Made by a program: the position numbers and the translations under genes. This document shows positions 25,694 through 35,388 of a DNA stretch of 64,000 nucleotides, in pieces. Below the pieces are notes generated by a model, which ran no database searches, was not told the origin of the DNA, and saw nothing but the letters and a program-made list of their open reading frames with translations. This DNA comes from Paenibacillus eucommiae. GTDB taxonomy: Bacteria > Bacillota > Bacilli > Paenibacillales > NBRC-103111. Position 1 is the stretch's first letter. Every line of letters begins with the position of its first letter. Location: assembly GCF_017874215.1 (NCBI RefSeq), contig NZ_JAGGLB010000009.1, positions 1 through 64,000 of the forward strand, in the 5' to 3' direction.

Positions 25694-26506
25694 CTACTTT
25701 CCATTAAGCAGATCGATGACACTATCCGGATGCTCGGAATAGTGCGTATAAGCCGCTTTCGTACCGTCACTGCGATAACGGATTTCCCGCCGATAGGGTG
25801 CCTGCAGCTGCAGCAGGGCAAATTGCTCTCTGTCCTCGGTAAATCTGCGCAGCGCTCTCTCCGCACCAGCCCGGATAAGCTCACACGCTACCTCAGGATG
25901 CATATGGATGGCTCCGTTATTACGTTCTTTGTAGCCCTCCGTGTTATATGCATCTCCGCTCCCCGGAATGAACCCACGCTTGACACTGACGGTTTCGATC
26001 CCATTGACCAGCGCTGCTGCTTCTTGAGCAAAAGCCTCGTCCCCCGCTCCAAAAATAGATCTCACCCCTAAGGCTGCACCACACATAGCCATTTGTCCAA
26101 ATTCGCCAATAGAGATTCCATTAATTTGATAGTCCAGCACGTTGAACCAGCCGGTATGGGCCATATGTGCGTACTCCGTACCAGCCTTAGCATGCTGGCC
26201 GACCCAGGCCATCGCATCAAATGAAGCATCGAGTGTAAACGGATAAGGATCCGGGTATGGACTCGGCCCCCTTACATAGCTCGCTCTCCGGTCAAGCAGT
26301 ACATTGTTGATCCCGCCATAGCCATGTCCATCCATGACCCTGATTTCCGTCGCTCCTGCAGCAGCAAAGCCAGCGATCGCCGCATTGACCTCTGCGGTCA
26401 GCAGTCTTTTGCCCTCTTCATAATAGATGCCTTGCCGCGTAACCCAATCATCATGATTCACAACGCCGCAAACGCCTTCCATATCCGTCATGATATAAAT
26501 TTTCAT
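25694..26506 (-). CDS. M55-family D-aminopeptidase, DppA-like
   Basis: This 270-aa zinc D-aminopeptidase has metal ligands at D8 and E10 (TDMEGVCG), H61 (MDGHGYGG), H105 (WVGQHAKAG) and a Glu near 134. The catalytic His is H117 (AHMAHTGW). DppA releases D-amino acids from peptides in the cytoplasm. Its ATG overlaps the stop of the upstream beta-propeller gene (TAATG), so the two are coupled. Its presence inside a glycan-uptake locus suggests handling of peptidoglycan-like or D-amino-acid-decorated material, but that is inference. Confidence 0.93.
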   Translation of the reverse strand: MKIYIMTDMEGVCGVVNHDDWVTRQGIYYEEGKRLLTAEVNAAIAGFAAAGATEIRVMDGHGYGGINNVLLDRRASYVRGPSPYPDPYPFTLDASFDAMAWVGQHAKAGTEYAHMAHTGWFNVLDYQINGISIGEFGQMAMCGAALGVRSIFGAGDEAFAQEAAALVNGIETVSVKRGFIPGSGDAYNTEGYKERNNGAIHMHPEVACELIRAGAERALRRFTEDREQFALLQLQAPYRREIRYRSDGTKAAYTHYSEHPDSVIDLLNGK

Positions 26507-28287
26507 TAAAGTCCTCCGTTCTCTACTCGCCGAAGTCCCAACCTGTACAGCCAGCTGCCCGATGCGAAAAACATCTCGTCATTTGGGCTTACAACCGCTG
26601 TGCCAACATCCCCTGGCAATTCTCCAACCTGCACGGCCTTCCGATGCTCCACATGAAGCTCATACAAATACCGCTCACCAAAAAGAGCAATGGTCGCATC
26701 ATTCACCTGGACCATACAGGTGCATGACTCCCCAAGCGGGATCGGGTTTTCCCAGGATAGCGTCTGAGGATTGAAGATATGGATCTGCCCATCCCTCTCC
26801 ATCCAGACACGCCCCGCGCAAGCTAGAAGGACCCGCAGCGCTTCAGGCTCTTCGAGCAGCTCGCGGTGAACTTCCGCCGAGGCTGCCGGATCCCACACAA
26901 CCAAATAGCGTGAGGTGCTCTTGGCCTTTAATCCGTTGCCCGCTGTATCGGTTGTGAAATACAAGTACCTGCTGTCTGCCGACAAGCCAACGATTTGCTG
27001 TTCAGGCACGGGATCATACCAGCTGAGAACCTCCAGCGTCTGCGGGTCTACGCGGGAGAGCCCTCCGCCGTAGGTCCCATACTTCGCAGCCCAGCCAGTC
27101 CAGACCGCTCCGTCCGGTCCAACTACACTTTTGCCGCTCGGCCTCACCAGCTGCGGAGCTACAGTCTGCAGCGTCCGCGGATTGATATTGTCAAGCTGGT
27201 TCCAAGGCTGCGCCGGATCATACACCACATGATCTCCGCCTGAATATGCCGCCAGGAAGAGCCGCCCCTCGACTACACACATCCCGTATACCTCTCCGCC
27301 ACTATTGCAAACTACAGGAGAATTCCAATACGACCCTGAAGCAGGCACATAACTGAAAATTGTCTGGCCGAAATTACTGGATCCCCAAATACGTCCTTCC
27401 TCGTCCGCCGTTAGTGTCAATATAGCCGAAGGAGGAGCTTCTACAGGAATATCGAGCAAGGGAGAGCATATCCCGTCCGTCTCTTGAATCCAGTACTGCT
27501 GGCCGCGAATGCCTATTGTTCTCCCGTCGCCCAGAATTTGCACGCAGGTTCCCAGAGGTCTGGCTGGTGAAACTTCCTCCATAGCAGCCTCTAAATGAGG
27601 CGGTTCCATGAGGCTGAATGTACGCGGATCGTAATAGACAAGTTGATCTTTTATTTTAATGCGCAGGTAAGTATCGGTCAGCTGATCCAATTCAGCAGGA
27701 GCTTCGCAGAAATCAAAGAATACTTCCTTTTCAATATCCCACGCCCTCACGAAAGTCGACTGATAGCCTCCCGATATCAGAATAAAGCCAGGTATGCTTC
27801 CATTCACTTCCCGCAAGTACATATTTTCCAGATTGTCAGACGCTCTGCCCAGATTTCTCAGCACATGCTGGTGAGGATCATATTGCAGCAGCAAACAGCC
27901 TGGATACGTCCCGCCGTAAATCATTCCATCCGAGCCCTCCGCCCAGTTCCAAATGTAGGTTTCATCTTCAACCCACAGCGGCTCGGCCCATGTCCGGCTC
28001 TTCAAGTCAAGACTGAACAGCTGCGCCTGCGGGTAATGCTCGCAAGTTCCAACAAGCAGCTTGTCACTCTGCCAATTATGCAGCGCCCAAGCTCCAGGAC
28101 CTTCAGGGAGCACGATCCTTTCCCCTCCCCCCGTAACCGGGTCGATCACAATGAGCTCGCCTTTCCCCTTCGTTACAAAGCTCGCAAAAACCACTTTCTC
28201 ATTTCCATCCTGTGGATCCTGGATCACTGCCGAAGATAGAAACTGAAAATTGCGGCAGGGCTGTTCAACTCTCTCCATCGCTCTCAT
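26506..28287 (-). CDS. Beta-propeller-like protein, function unknown
   Basis: This protein of about 593 aa has repeated strands typical of a propeller (FSLDLKSRTWAEPLW, YGGTYPGCLLLQYDP, LFLAAYSGGDHVVYDP, YLYFTTDTAGNGL). No signal peptide or catalytic motif was recognised. The start is uncertain: 28287 (GTGGGG-like region, MRAMERV) or 28278; the open frame begins at 28368 without a ribosome site. It is translationally coupled to the M55 peptidase and follows the YesM kinase by about 150 nt, so it probably belongs to the glycan locus. Confidence 0.7.
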   Translation of the reverse strand: MRAMERVEQPCRNFQFLSSAVIQDPQDGNEKVVFASFVTKGKGELIVIDPVTGGGERIVLPEGPGAWALHNWQSDKLLVGTCEHYPQAQLFSLDLKSRTWAEPLWVEDETYIWNWAEGSDGMIYGGTYPGCLLLQYDPHQHVLRNLGRASDNLENMYLREVNGSIPGFILISGGYQSTFVRAWDIEKEVFFDFCEAPAELDQLTDTYLRIKIKDQLVYYDPRTFSLMEPPHLEAAMEEVSPARPLGTCVQILGDGRTIGIRGQQYWIQETDGICSPLLDIPVEAPPSAILTLTADEEGRIWGSSNFGQTIFSYVPASGSYWNSPVVCNSGGEVYGMCVVEGRLFLAAYSGGDHVVYDPAQPWNQLDNINPRTLQTVAPQLVRPSGKSVVGPDGAVWTGWAAKYGTYGGGLSRVDPQTLEVLSWYDPVPEQQIVGLSADSRYLYFTTDTAGNGLKAKSTSRYLVVWDPAASAEVHRELLEEPEALRVLLACAGRVWMERDGQIHIFNPQTLSWENPIPLGESCTCMVQVNDATIALFGERYLYELHVEHRKAVQVGELPGDVGTAVVSPNDEMFFASGSWLYRLGLRRVENGGL

Positions 28288-28438
28288 CTTCCCCCATATG
28301 TTAAGTTTGAAATAAGCTTTCCTTCGCTTTAAAAGTACCTCATAACAGCAGCGTTCGAACATGCACAATTCATCTATAATATGCGAGGATCTTATGCCGC
28401 TTGCCTTGCCCTAATTCCTTCTAGCATTATCTTCCCGT

Positions 28439-30220
28439 TTATAGCACTATTTTCGGAATGTGCAGGGTGGCGACCGTGCCTGTGCCGTGTTCACTTTGCA
28501 AGGTAAGGCCATATTCACTCCCATAGTGCAGCTGGATACGGGTATGCGTGTTGCTGATTCCTATCGAGTTCACAGGAGTAAGCTCACTGCTAACCGCATT
28601 CATATTGCTGCGTATTTGTTCCAGCCGCTCCTCTGTCATCCCGGATCCGTCATCTGTCACCTGGATCATTAAATGCCCGCCCTCATCATGCACACTAATT
28701 TGAATTAGACCTTTATAATGCTTCTGTTCAAAGCCATGGAGAAAAGCATTCTCTACAATCGGCTGCAAAATTAATTTAAGCATGCTTGCCCCCTGCAAAG
28801 ACTCCGGACATTCAATCTGCAGCTTAATCCCTTCGCCATATCGCATATTCATCATTTTCACATAATGCACGATATACTCAATTTCATCTTTTACACTGCA
28901 AAATAAAGAAGTATCCTTATAGAAAAGATGCAGCATTTTGCCAAGTGTTGTAATACTATCCGCTATATTGCGGGAGTTGCTTACGATCGCCATCCATTTG
29001 ATGCTGTTTAGCGTATTGTGCAGGAAATGCGGAGTGATTTGCGCCTGCAGCGCTTTAACCTCGCTTTGCCGCTTTTTCCCTTCCGTCTTCTCATTCTGCT
29101 CAATTAATTCGGCTATACTCAGCGACATCCGGTTGAAATGCCTGCCCAACAGACCAATTTCGTTCGCTGGAAAACGCTGAATAAGAACACCCAGCTTCCC
29201 ACGTTCCAGGCTTTGCATTTTTTCTGCAAGCTCTTTCAATGGATATAGGATCAGATTCGTCCAGTACAGCGTCAAAAAAACGATTAGCAATAAGCTGATA
29301 ACAAATACTATTAACAGAATTTGCTGCAGCTTCATCACATCTTTGTTAAACAAAACCATAGGTATCTCTTTGATCAGCATCCAGTTATTGCTCGGCAAGC
29401 GGTAGTATACCACCTGCTGAGGCTTTTCGCCCCATTGTGAAAAGCTGCCATAAGCATCCCCCTCGCTGTTGATGGTTTCGCCCTGCTGACCCAAATCGGC
29501 TTTGTTTAACGCAGAGATGATCGTCCCCTCTTGGTCCACGATATACGTTCTCATTTCCTCGGAATCCGACAAGTCCTGGTACACGGAGGCCAGTTCTTTT
29601 TCTTTTATATTAAAAACAAGTATGCCGCTGCGGTCTTCATTGTTCAGAACTTTGACATAACGTGCGAAAGTAAGAAGATCTGGAACGAGAGCTCGTTCTG
29701 TTACTTGGGGGTCTTCCATAAAATCAGCCTGGCGCTGGCCTCCATACCAATGAACCTGGGTATATTGACTGGCACTGGCGCGATATATAGATGTTTTATA
29801 AAAGGGATGATTTTTGGTCGTGGTTAAGCTGTAGCCCCGGGAATTCGTTACACCGACCATCTCCCCTTCCTCGGTAAATAAATAAATGGAGTCAAAATAG
29901 GTGTACTTGGCCATGGTTTGCTTGAACAGCTCTCTTAATTCCAATGTCAAAAAAAGGTGATCGACCTTCGACCCCCTCTGCTCTAGTACTTCTCTGATAA
30001 TCGGCTCCATGAGCAAGCTGACCGATACCTGCTCGGCCTCATTGCGAAATGAAGTGATGCCGCGTTCAACATGCCGGAACAACTGGACCGTCGACTGCTC
30101 CGACCTTGATTTCAAAATGTCCAGGACCTGTAAATAAACAAGCACAGAGCTGACAATCATAATCAGTATACTGATAAAAAGGAACATAAGACTCAGCTGG
30201 CGCTTAAGGCTGATCTGCAT
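28439..30220 (-). CDS. yesM: Sensor histidine kinase, YesM family
   Basis: This kinase of about 593 aa has an N-terminal transmembrane helix, an extracellular dCache-like region of about 240 aa, a second helix near 295-315, a HAMP domain, and a His_kinase domain with QITPHFLHNTLNSIKW and G-box DDGSGMTEERL. YesM-type kinases sense extracellular sugars or their binding proteins. The gene overlaps the end of the regulator gene; GGGGA before 30220 favours that start. The symbol marks the family only. The likely target is the downstream importer operon. Confidence 0.9.
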   Translation of the reverse strand: MQISLKRQLSLMFLFISILIMIVSSVLVYLQVLDILKSRSEQSTVQLFRHVERGITSFRNEAEQVSVSLLMEPIIREVLEQRGSKVDHLFLTLELRELFKQTMAKYTYFDSIYLFTEEGEMVGVTNSRGYSLTTTKNHPFYKTSIYRASASQYTQVHWYGGQRQADFMEDPQVTERALVPDLLTFARYVKVLNNEDRSGILVFNIKEKELASVYQDLSDSEEMRTYIVDQEGTIISALNKADLGQQGETINSEGDAYGSFSQWGEKPQQVVYYRLPSNNWMLIKEIPMVLFNKDVMKLQQILLIVFVISLLLIVFLTLYWTNLILYPLKELAEKMQSLERGKLGVLIQRFPANEIGLLGRHFNRMSLSIAELIEQNEKTEGKKRQSEVKALQAQITPHFLHNTLNSIKWMAIVSNSRNIADSITTLGKMLHLFYKDTSLFCSVKDEIEYIVHYVKMMNMRYGEGIKLQIECPESLQGASMLKLILQPIVENAFLHGFEQKHYKGLIQISVHDEGGHLMIQVTDDGSGMTEERLEQIRSNMNAVSSELTPVNSIGISNTHTRIQLHYGSEYGLTLQSEHGTGTVATLHIPKIVL

Positions 30221-31835
30221 ACGCATATTCCCCATTCCGATCCGGACTAATCCGAAAGCTTTTCGGGTTCATCCCCGTCATTTTCTTGAAAATACGGCTG
30301 AAATAGCTATGGTCGGGAATCCCCACCATCTCGGCGATTTCATAAGTGCGGTGATCGGTTTCCAGCAGCAATTCTTTTGCTTTGCCGATCCGGTACTGAA
30401 TCAGGTAATCAATGGGGCTGCATTTGGTTTCTTTTTTAAACAGGGTACTGAAATAATTGGCGCTCAGATTAACCTGCTTGGCCAACTCCTGCAGTGTGAT
30501 TGCCTGTCTGTAATGCATCTCGATATAAGCTACCGCTTCCGCTACCTCCTTGCTCCACTTCGGAGTCTTGACACTACCTTGAATAAGCTGGTTCAGGTAG
30601 TTCCGGAAATAGCCCATCGCTTCCCGTAAAGTACGGGCATCGCGAATGCTTGCAGAAGCCTGCTCATGATTGCTCCAGACGGACTCTCCTTGCAGCCGAA
30701 CTGTAAAAAGCGGTACTTGCATCAACCGTAAAAAAAAGTTCAGCACATCGGTTGGATCATATTTACCCGCATCCATAAAAAGATGAACCTGCTCAGAAAG
30801 AGCTTTTCGCAGCGCTTCCTCCAAATGACTCCAAGAAGACTCCAGCTTCGCGAAAGCTCCCCTTACATCATCCCGGAATTGCTGCACATTTTCTTGCGAG
30901 TACCATAACGTCGATCCTTCTCCCCTTACGAACTTCATTTCCAGCGTCATCAGACTCTCTTTGTACAATGCCTTGATTTGTGAATAGCCGCTGTGGATGC
31001 TGCTCATTCCGAAGGTAACCGTAGTATTGAAATACGTAAATAAGACCTGCCGAAGATGCTGCAAAAGATGCTGCAGAAGCTGATCCATTTCTTGTTGAAA
31101 GGATTCATTTCCCTGAACATGAGCAGAGCTAATCAAGAGCATGAACCGGTTCTTCTGGTCGTGCACAACCTGAGCGTACTCATAGGTTCCCACAACATTG
31201 TGCAGCACATTAAACAAATTCATTTCTGTAAGATGTCCGTATTCATCCTTATAGCTGTCTCGGAGCGCGTCATAACGGTCAATTTCCATTAGACAAAGCA
31301 GCAGGTGGTCTGTAGAGCTTCGCCACTGAAGCCCGTCTGCTAGCGCAACAAATTCCTCGACGGAATAAAGCTCGCGGAACAGGAAATCCTTAAGCAGCTT
31401 TTCATGCCGCTCTGACCGCTGCACCCGACTCTCTTCAGTTGACACAGGCGCACTCTTGACGGTCATTTCCGAGGAAATCTTGGCAATGACGTGCTGCATC
31501 TCTTCGGGAGTCATGGTCAATTTAAGAATGTAATCATTTACGCCTAAGGAGAGTGCTTTGCGGGCCAATTCAAATTCACTCAGACACGATAAAATCACGA
31601 TCTTGGTCGCATGATCCTTCTCGCGAATGCGTTCTATCAGCTCCATCCCATCCATAATAGGCATTCTAATATCCGTAATAATGAGATCAGGCCTATCCCT
31701 CACATAAATATCCCATGCTTCCTTGCCGTTGGAGACATCGGCTATAACCGACATGTCATATTGCTCCCACGGAATCGAATTTTTCACTCCGATGCGTACC
31801 AGGAATTCATCTTCGGCGATAAGAACACGAAACAA
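30204..31835 (-). CDS. yesN: Response regulator, YesN/AraC family
   Basis: This 543-aa regulator has a receiver domain with phospho-acceptor D55 (LIITDIRMPIMDGMEL), a long middle region, and a C-terminal AraC DNA-binding domain (ITLQELAKQVNLSANYFSTL; TYEIAEMVGIPDHSYFSRIF). It is paired with the YesM kinase, whose start it overlaps. It probably activates the LplABC-heparinase genes. A cre-like site lies upstream near 31961-31974. Confidence 0.92.
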   Translation of the reverse strand: MFRVLIAEDEFLVRIGVKNSIPWEQYDMSVIADVSNGKEAWDIYVRDRPDLIITDIRMPIMDGMELIERIREKDHATKIVILSCLSEFELARKALSLGVNDYILKLTMTPEEMQHVIAKISSEMTVKSAPVSTEESRVQRSERHEKLLKDFLFRELYSVEEFVALADGLQWRSSTDHLLLCLMEIDRYDALRDSYKDEYGHLTEMNLFNVLHNVVGTYEYAQVVHDQKNRFMLLISSAHVQGNESFQQEMDQLLQHLLQHLRQVLFTYFNTTVTFGMSSIHSGYSQIKALYKESLMTLEMKFVRGEGSTLWYSQENVQQFRDDVRGAFAKLESSWSHLEEALRKALSEQVHLFMDAGKYDPTDVLNFFLRLMQVPLFTVRLQGESVWSNHEQASASIRDARTLREAMGYFRNYLNQLIQGSVKTPKWSKEVAEAVAYIEMHYRQAITLQELAKQVNLSANYFSTLFKKETKCSPIDYLIQYRIGKAKELLLETDHRTYEIAEMVGIPDHSYFSRIFKKMTGMNPKSFRISPDRNGEYAYADQP

Positions 31836-31960
31836 GAAAATTCCCCCTTTTTCTCTTACATCTTTGGAGTAGAAGTACTCTGTTCAGCAGCTACTGAAAC
31901 TGAATAATAATAGCCTTTACTGCTGCCTTAGTGCTGCCTCACTACTGCTGGACAGCAGTA

Positions 31961-31974
31961 AGCAAGCGCTCTCA
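31961..31974 (-). promoter_or_regulatory. Candidate cre-like site before yesN
   Basis: On the minus strand TGAGAGCGCTTGCT differs by one position from the cre consensus. It lies about 125 nt before the regulator start. The evidence is weak. Confidence 0.35.
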
Positions 31975-32011
31975 CAAGATAGTTTAACCCCTATCCCTTA
32001 AAGTGACAAGT

Positions 32012-32380
32012 GTCAGCTGAGAAGGATCTCTACTTAACGATGATTTTGTGGCTGTCGATTAACAGTGGACAAAAAGATGCGTAAGTACATCATTTTTGGA
32101 CCCCAATGCACCCATAAAAGGAAATTACTGCAAATCTGCAGGATTTTAGGCGTCTCTTGTCCGTTTGAGCGCTCCAAGTGACTATTTTCCTGCACTTTTG
32201 AAGTATTTACTATGGGTAGCTTCCAAGGCTTTGGCCTCCAAGGCAGGGGGAGCCTCCAAGGCTGCTGAAAGGCGATTTTTGATCGATTTCAGTGGGAGTT
32301 TGAGTTGTACCCAGTTAATCGACAGCCTCATTTTCATCGTTAACCGCACCCGATCCTCATTCAGAACATTGGAATCGGGA
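32012..32380 (+). repeat. Repeat-family fragment split by an inserted element
   Basis: GCTGAGAAGGATCTCTACTTAACGATGATTTT at the left resembles the first-palindrome part of the composite repeats, and TTTTCATCGTTAACC at 32330 supplies its other half. The two halves are separated by the 278-bp element at 32050-32327. No gene is seen in 31836-32408. Confidence 0.6.
32050..32327. mobile_element. MITE-like element, ITR GGCTGTCGATTAAC
   Basis: The ends are perfect 14-bp inverted repeats: GGCTGTCGATTAAC (32050-32063) and GTTAATCGACAGCC (32314-32327). The 278-bp interior has no gene. The element sits between the two halves of an AACGATG/CATCGTT palindrome, which shows it is an insertion. A target duplication is unclear because the site itself is palindromic. 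Confidence 0.7.
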
Positions 32381-32408
32381 ATCGGGATTCTCGATGATCT
32401 CAGAAGGC

Positions 32409-32786
32409 CTAATAAACCCCTGTTGGCTCACCATAAATTTCGTAACAAACCTCATCAGCTACCCCGAATAATATTTGATCCGTAACGTCATTAACTGAAT
32501 ATGGAATTTCTTCTGGATTATTTAAAATATGATCGTAATAATTTCTTCCGTTGCTAACTATCCAATTTGCAATATCCTCAACCCCATCTTCAGATTGTTC
32601 CATAAATGCTAAATAAGGTTCATCTTGTAATTCGATTGAAGCATCAAGAAATTGCTCCTGAAACTTTATGATATCTTTTTTGTTGAAAGTGGATAAAATT
32701 TCTTTTAGTTTTTGCCTGTTTGTAGCAGCCATTGCGATAATACTCCAAAACCACTCGGAATCATTTCCTTCAAATAATTCATTCAT
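32409..32786 (-). CDS. DUF4240-like small protein
   Basis: This 125-aa acidic protein begins NELFEGNDSEWFWSIIAMAA and has FMEQSEDGVEDIANWIVSNG. The pattern resembles DUF4240 proteins, which are often found as orphan immunity-type genes. GGAGG lies 11 nt before the ATG. No toxin partner is adjacent. The family assignment is moderate, and the function is unknown. Confidence 0.65.
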   Translation of the reverse strand: MNELFEGNDSEWFWSIIAMAATNRQKLKEILSTFNKKDIIKFQEQFLDASIELQDEPYLAFMEQSEDGVEDIANWIVSNGRNYYDHILNNPEEIPYSVNDVTDQILFGVADEVCYEIYGEPTGVY

Positions 32787-32965
32787 GAACTCGTTATCCT
32801 CCTTATTTCAACATCAGTCTCTCTAGCCATATGCCCTCGTATGAGAAGCTCATTGTTTCCACACTTCTAATTTCAATACTTTGTTCCTCTATTCCTTGTC
32901 CGGAAGGTAGAATTATAAATCTGATCCAAGTATAATGGGCATAATAACTAATCAGGAGGCTCCAC

Positions 32966-33331
32966 ATGGATCCCTATTCAAAAGATCAACAGCCTTACAA
33001 CAACTTCTCCAAGTTTACACCTCCGCCTCATCAGCCGCCACCCAGAACGAACGGGAAATCCATCGCGGCCATGGTATTGGGCATCTGCTCCCTTGTCATT
33101 CCTTATCTGGGCCTAATTATCGGTATAGTAGCCATCGTATTCGCCAGCATCTCCTTCAAGGAGATCAAGAGAACCGGCGAGCAGGGAAAAGGCATGGCCA
33201 TTGCTGGACTCGTCTGCGGGATTATTGGAACGGCGCTCTACGCCCTTATCATTATTATTATCATCCTTGTCGTTGTCGTTTTCAATGATTCATCTTCCTC
33301 ATTCATAAACTCCTTCGATAACAGCTTCTAG
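32966..33331 (+). CDS. DUF4190 membrane protein
   Basis: This 121-aa protein has a Pro/Gln-rich cytoplasmic head followed by two transmembrane segments separated by a glycine-rich turn (GKSIAAMVLGICSLV; GKGMAIAGLVCGIIG), the standard DUF4190 layout. AGGAGG precedes the ATG. It is alone on the plus strand between minus-strand genes. No biochemical role is known for the family. Confidence 0.85.
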   Translation: MDPYSKDQQPYNNFSKFTPPPHQPPPRTNGKSIAAMVLGICSLVIPYLGLIIGIVAIVFASISFKEIKRTGEQGKGMAIAGLVCGIIGTALYALIIIIIILVVVVFNDSSSSFINSFDNSF

Positions 33332-33458
33332 ATAAACCCGGAAAGCCGGGCAGCCAAATGATCGCCACCGACAGCTGTCGTCTGCTGCTGCCAATTGTTC
33401 TTCCGTTCTTCTTCGGCCACATAAGTAAGTTTAAACAATGGTCCTCCATCACTTTTCC

Positions 33459-33508
33459 AAAATATACGCTAAGCCTTCAAGCATAACGGAAGGCTTAGCG
33501 TATATTTT
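33459..33508. terminator. Bidirectional terminator-like hairpin
   Basis: A 20-bp perfect inverted repeat (AAAATATACGCTAAGCCTTC and its complement at 33489-33508) surrounds a 10-nt loop, with A-rich and T-rich outer ends. It lies between the plus-strand DUF4190 gene and the minus-strand YceI gene, which converge here. Confidence 0.75.
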
Positions 33509-33540
33509 GATCAGCGCCGAAAAACATATTTTCTGACACA

Positions 33541-33567
33541 GAAAAGCCATCCCGATCAAGGATGGCC
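33541..33567 (-). terminator. Terminator of the yceI gene
   Basis: On the minus strand GGCCATCC, TTGATCG, GGATGGC is followed by TTTTC. It lies about 50 nt after the YceI stop codon. Confidence 0.75.
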
Positions 33568-33614
33568 TGTTATATGCAGTAAAAGTAAATGAAGATAGCT
33601 CAGGAGGATTGGAC

Positions 33615-34145
33615 TTAGACAGCAGAAGCTTCGATATCAAGGGAAATTTTAACTTCGTCTCCAATAAGCACTCCGCCAGTTTCCAAAGCTGCATTGTAGG
33701 TTAAGCCATAATCACTTCTTTTAAGAACTCCCTGGACACTGTATCCTACCTTCTCATTACCCCATGGATCTTTACCTGCTCCTTCGAAAGTAACTGCAAA
33801 GGTTTCAGCGCGGGTTACACCATGAAGCGTCACATTCCCGGTCACTTTGTACTCATCGTCGCCAGCTGAAACAATTTGCGTCGATTCGAAGGTAAGCTTA
33901 GGATTGTTCTCGACATCGAAGAAATCAGCAGAACGCAAATGGGCATCCCGGTCACCATTGCGAGTGTCGATACTGCTTAAATCTACGGAGAACCGAATGT
34001 CCGCGGACGTAAGATCTGTGATATCTGACTCAACTTCCGCTTCAAATGTGTGAAAGGTTCCTTTCACCTTGGCAATCATCATATGCCTGATTGTGAAGTC
34101 TACACTGCTGTGTGATGCATCGATATTCCATTTTGTTTTTGCCAT
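33615..34145 (-). CDS. YceI-family protein
   Basis: This 176-aa protein with no signal peptide shows the YceI lipocalin-like pattern (WNIDASHSSVDFTIRHMMIAKVKG; DVENNPKLTFESTQI). The family binds polyisoprenoid-type lipids in a beta-barrel; the cytoplasmic forms in Bacillales have no clear role. It is monocistronic, with a terminator downstream at 33541-33567. Confidence 0.93.
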   Translation of the reverse strand: MAKTKWNIDASHSSVDFTIRHMMIAKVKGTFHTFEAEVESDITDLTSADIRFSVDLSSIDTRNGDRDAHLRSADFFDVENNPKLTFESTQIVSAGDDEYKVTGNVTLHGVTRAETFAVTFEGAGKDPWGNEKVGYSVQGVLKRSDYGLTYNAALETGGVLIGDEVKISLDIEASAV

Positions 34146-34324
34146 GTTAAACTACCTCCATTTACTTTAATAAAATTATTAACTTACAAATATAAAGTAT
34201 ATATTCATTTTATTTTTTTATTGCACTTTTGTCAATATGCTTTTTTTGCAATATTAGAGATATTAGCGATATTTACAATAATTATATGTATTGGAATGTG
34301 CATCTCTGTAGACAATCAATAAAA

Positions 34325-34346
34325 CCCTCCCGTCAACCAGGAAGGC
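34325..34346 (-). terminator. Terminator of the SDR gene
   Basis: On the minus strand GCCTTCC and GGGAGGG flank TGGTTGAC and are followed by TTTTATTG. It lies about 40 nt after the dehydrogenase stop codon. Confidence 0.7.
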
Positions 34347-34385
34347 TTTAACTTTCGCTATATACTTTCTTATTCAATTGGCAGG

Positions 34386-35291
34386 CTAAGAAGTTATGAA
34401 ATCCCCACCATTTACGTGCATGGTCTCCCCAGTCACAAAGCCCGAATCATCGCTCGCCAGATAAACATAGGCAGGTGCCAGCTCAAAAGGCTGCCCAGCC
34501 CGCTTCATAGGCGTATCGGTACCGAATATGGCGACGCGCTCAGCCGAATAGCTTGAAGGAATAAGCGGGGTCCATATGGGGCCTGGCGCCACAGCATTGA
34601 CACGAACGCCTTGCTGAACGACCGACAGCGCAAAAGAACGGGTAAAGGATACGATTGCCCCTTTGGTGGCAGAATAATCGATCAGCGTTTTTTCTCCTTG
34701 ATAGGCGGTTATGGAGGCTGTGTTAATAATCGAGCTTCCGCATTTTAGATGGGGTAACGCTGCTTGAGACATAAAGATAAACGAAAAAATATTCGTGCGG
34801 AAGGTCAGCTCCAGCTGCTCCTCAGAAATATCCAACAGGCTTTCCTGGGGGAACTGCACCCCTATGTTGTTGACTAGAATGTCAAGCTTCCCAAAAGCTT
34901 GCAAGGTTTGTTCAACCACGGAGCAGCAAGCTGCTTTAGAGCATAAATCAATGCGAATGGCTAGGCATCTTCTTCCAAGCTGCTCAATTCTGGCTTTGGT
35001 TTCGTCCGCATCACGCTGTTCATAGAGATAGGCGATGACGACATCCGCCCCCTCTTTGGCAAATGCTATAGCCGTAGCACGTCCGATTCCACTGTCTCCC
35101 CCCGTGATAATGGCCACCCGATTGTGCAGTTTGCGACTTCCTATATAAGAAGGGTTCTCGAAAATTGGCCTTGGGACCATCTCATACTCCAGTCCAGGCT
35201 GTCCAGGCTGATACTGCGGTGGAAAGGCAATCGGCTGCTCCTCACACTTGGTTTTTGAACTGTAATAAGGATACACGGGATATTGGTTCAT
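34386..35291 (-). CDS. SDR-family oxidoreductase, YhdF/YdaD-like
   Basis: This short-chain dehydrogenase of about 301 aa has an N-terminal extension of about 50 residues (MNQYPVYPYYSSKTK). The Rossmann motif is GGDSGIGRATAIAF, followed by NNIGVQ, catalytic Ser in NTASITAY, and YSATK. The long head is typical of the general-stress SDR proteins of Bacillales. The start at 35291 has GGAGG 6 nt upstream. The substrate is unknown. Confidence 0.92.
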   Translation of the reverse strand: MNQYPVYPYYSSKTKCEEQPIAFPPQYQPGQPGLEYEMVPRPIFENPSYIGSRKLHNRVAIITGGDSGIGRATAIAFAKEGADVVIAYLYEQRDADETKARIEQLGRRCLAIRIDLCSKAACCSVVEQTLQAFGKLDILVNNIGVQFPQESLLDISEEQLELTFRTNIFSFIFMSQAALPHLKCGSSIINTASITAYQGEKTLIDYSATKGAIVSFTRSFALSVVQQGVRVNAVAPGPIWTPLIPSSYSAERVAIFGTDTPMKRAGQPFELAPAYVYLASDDSGFVTGETMHVNGGDFITS

Positions 35292-35388
35292 GGTCGACCT
35301 CCAGATCAATGGTTATTTGCCTAGAAACAGCGTATTCCAGAGGCAGACATTGCGTGCCTTTACTATTTGCATAAGAAAAATGCCTTTT

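Noticed and set aside
27595..28239. Plus-strand open frame of 214 codons
   Set aside because: It lies wholly antisense to the propeller-like gene, with no ribosome site or family pattern.
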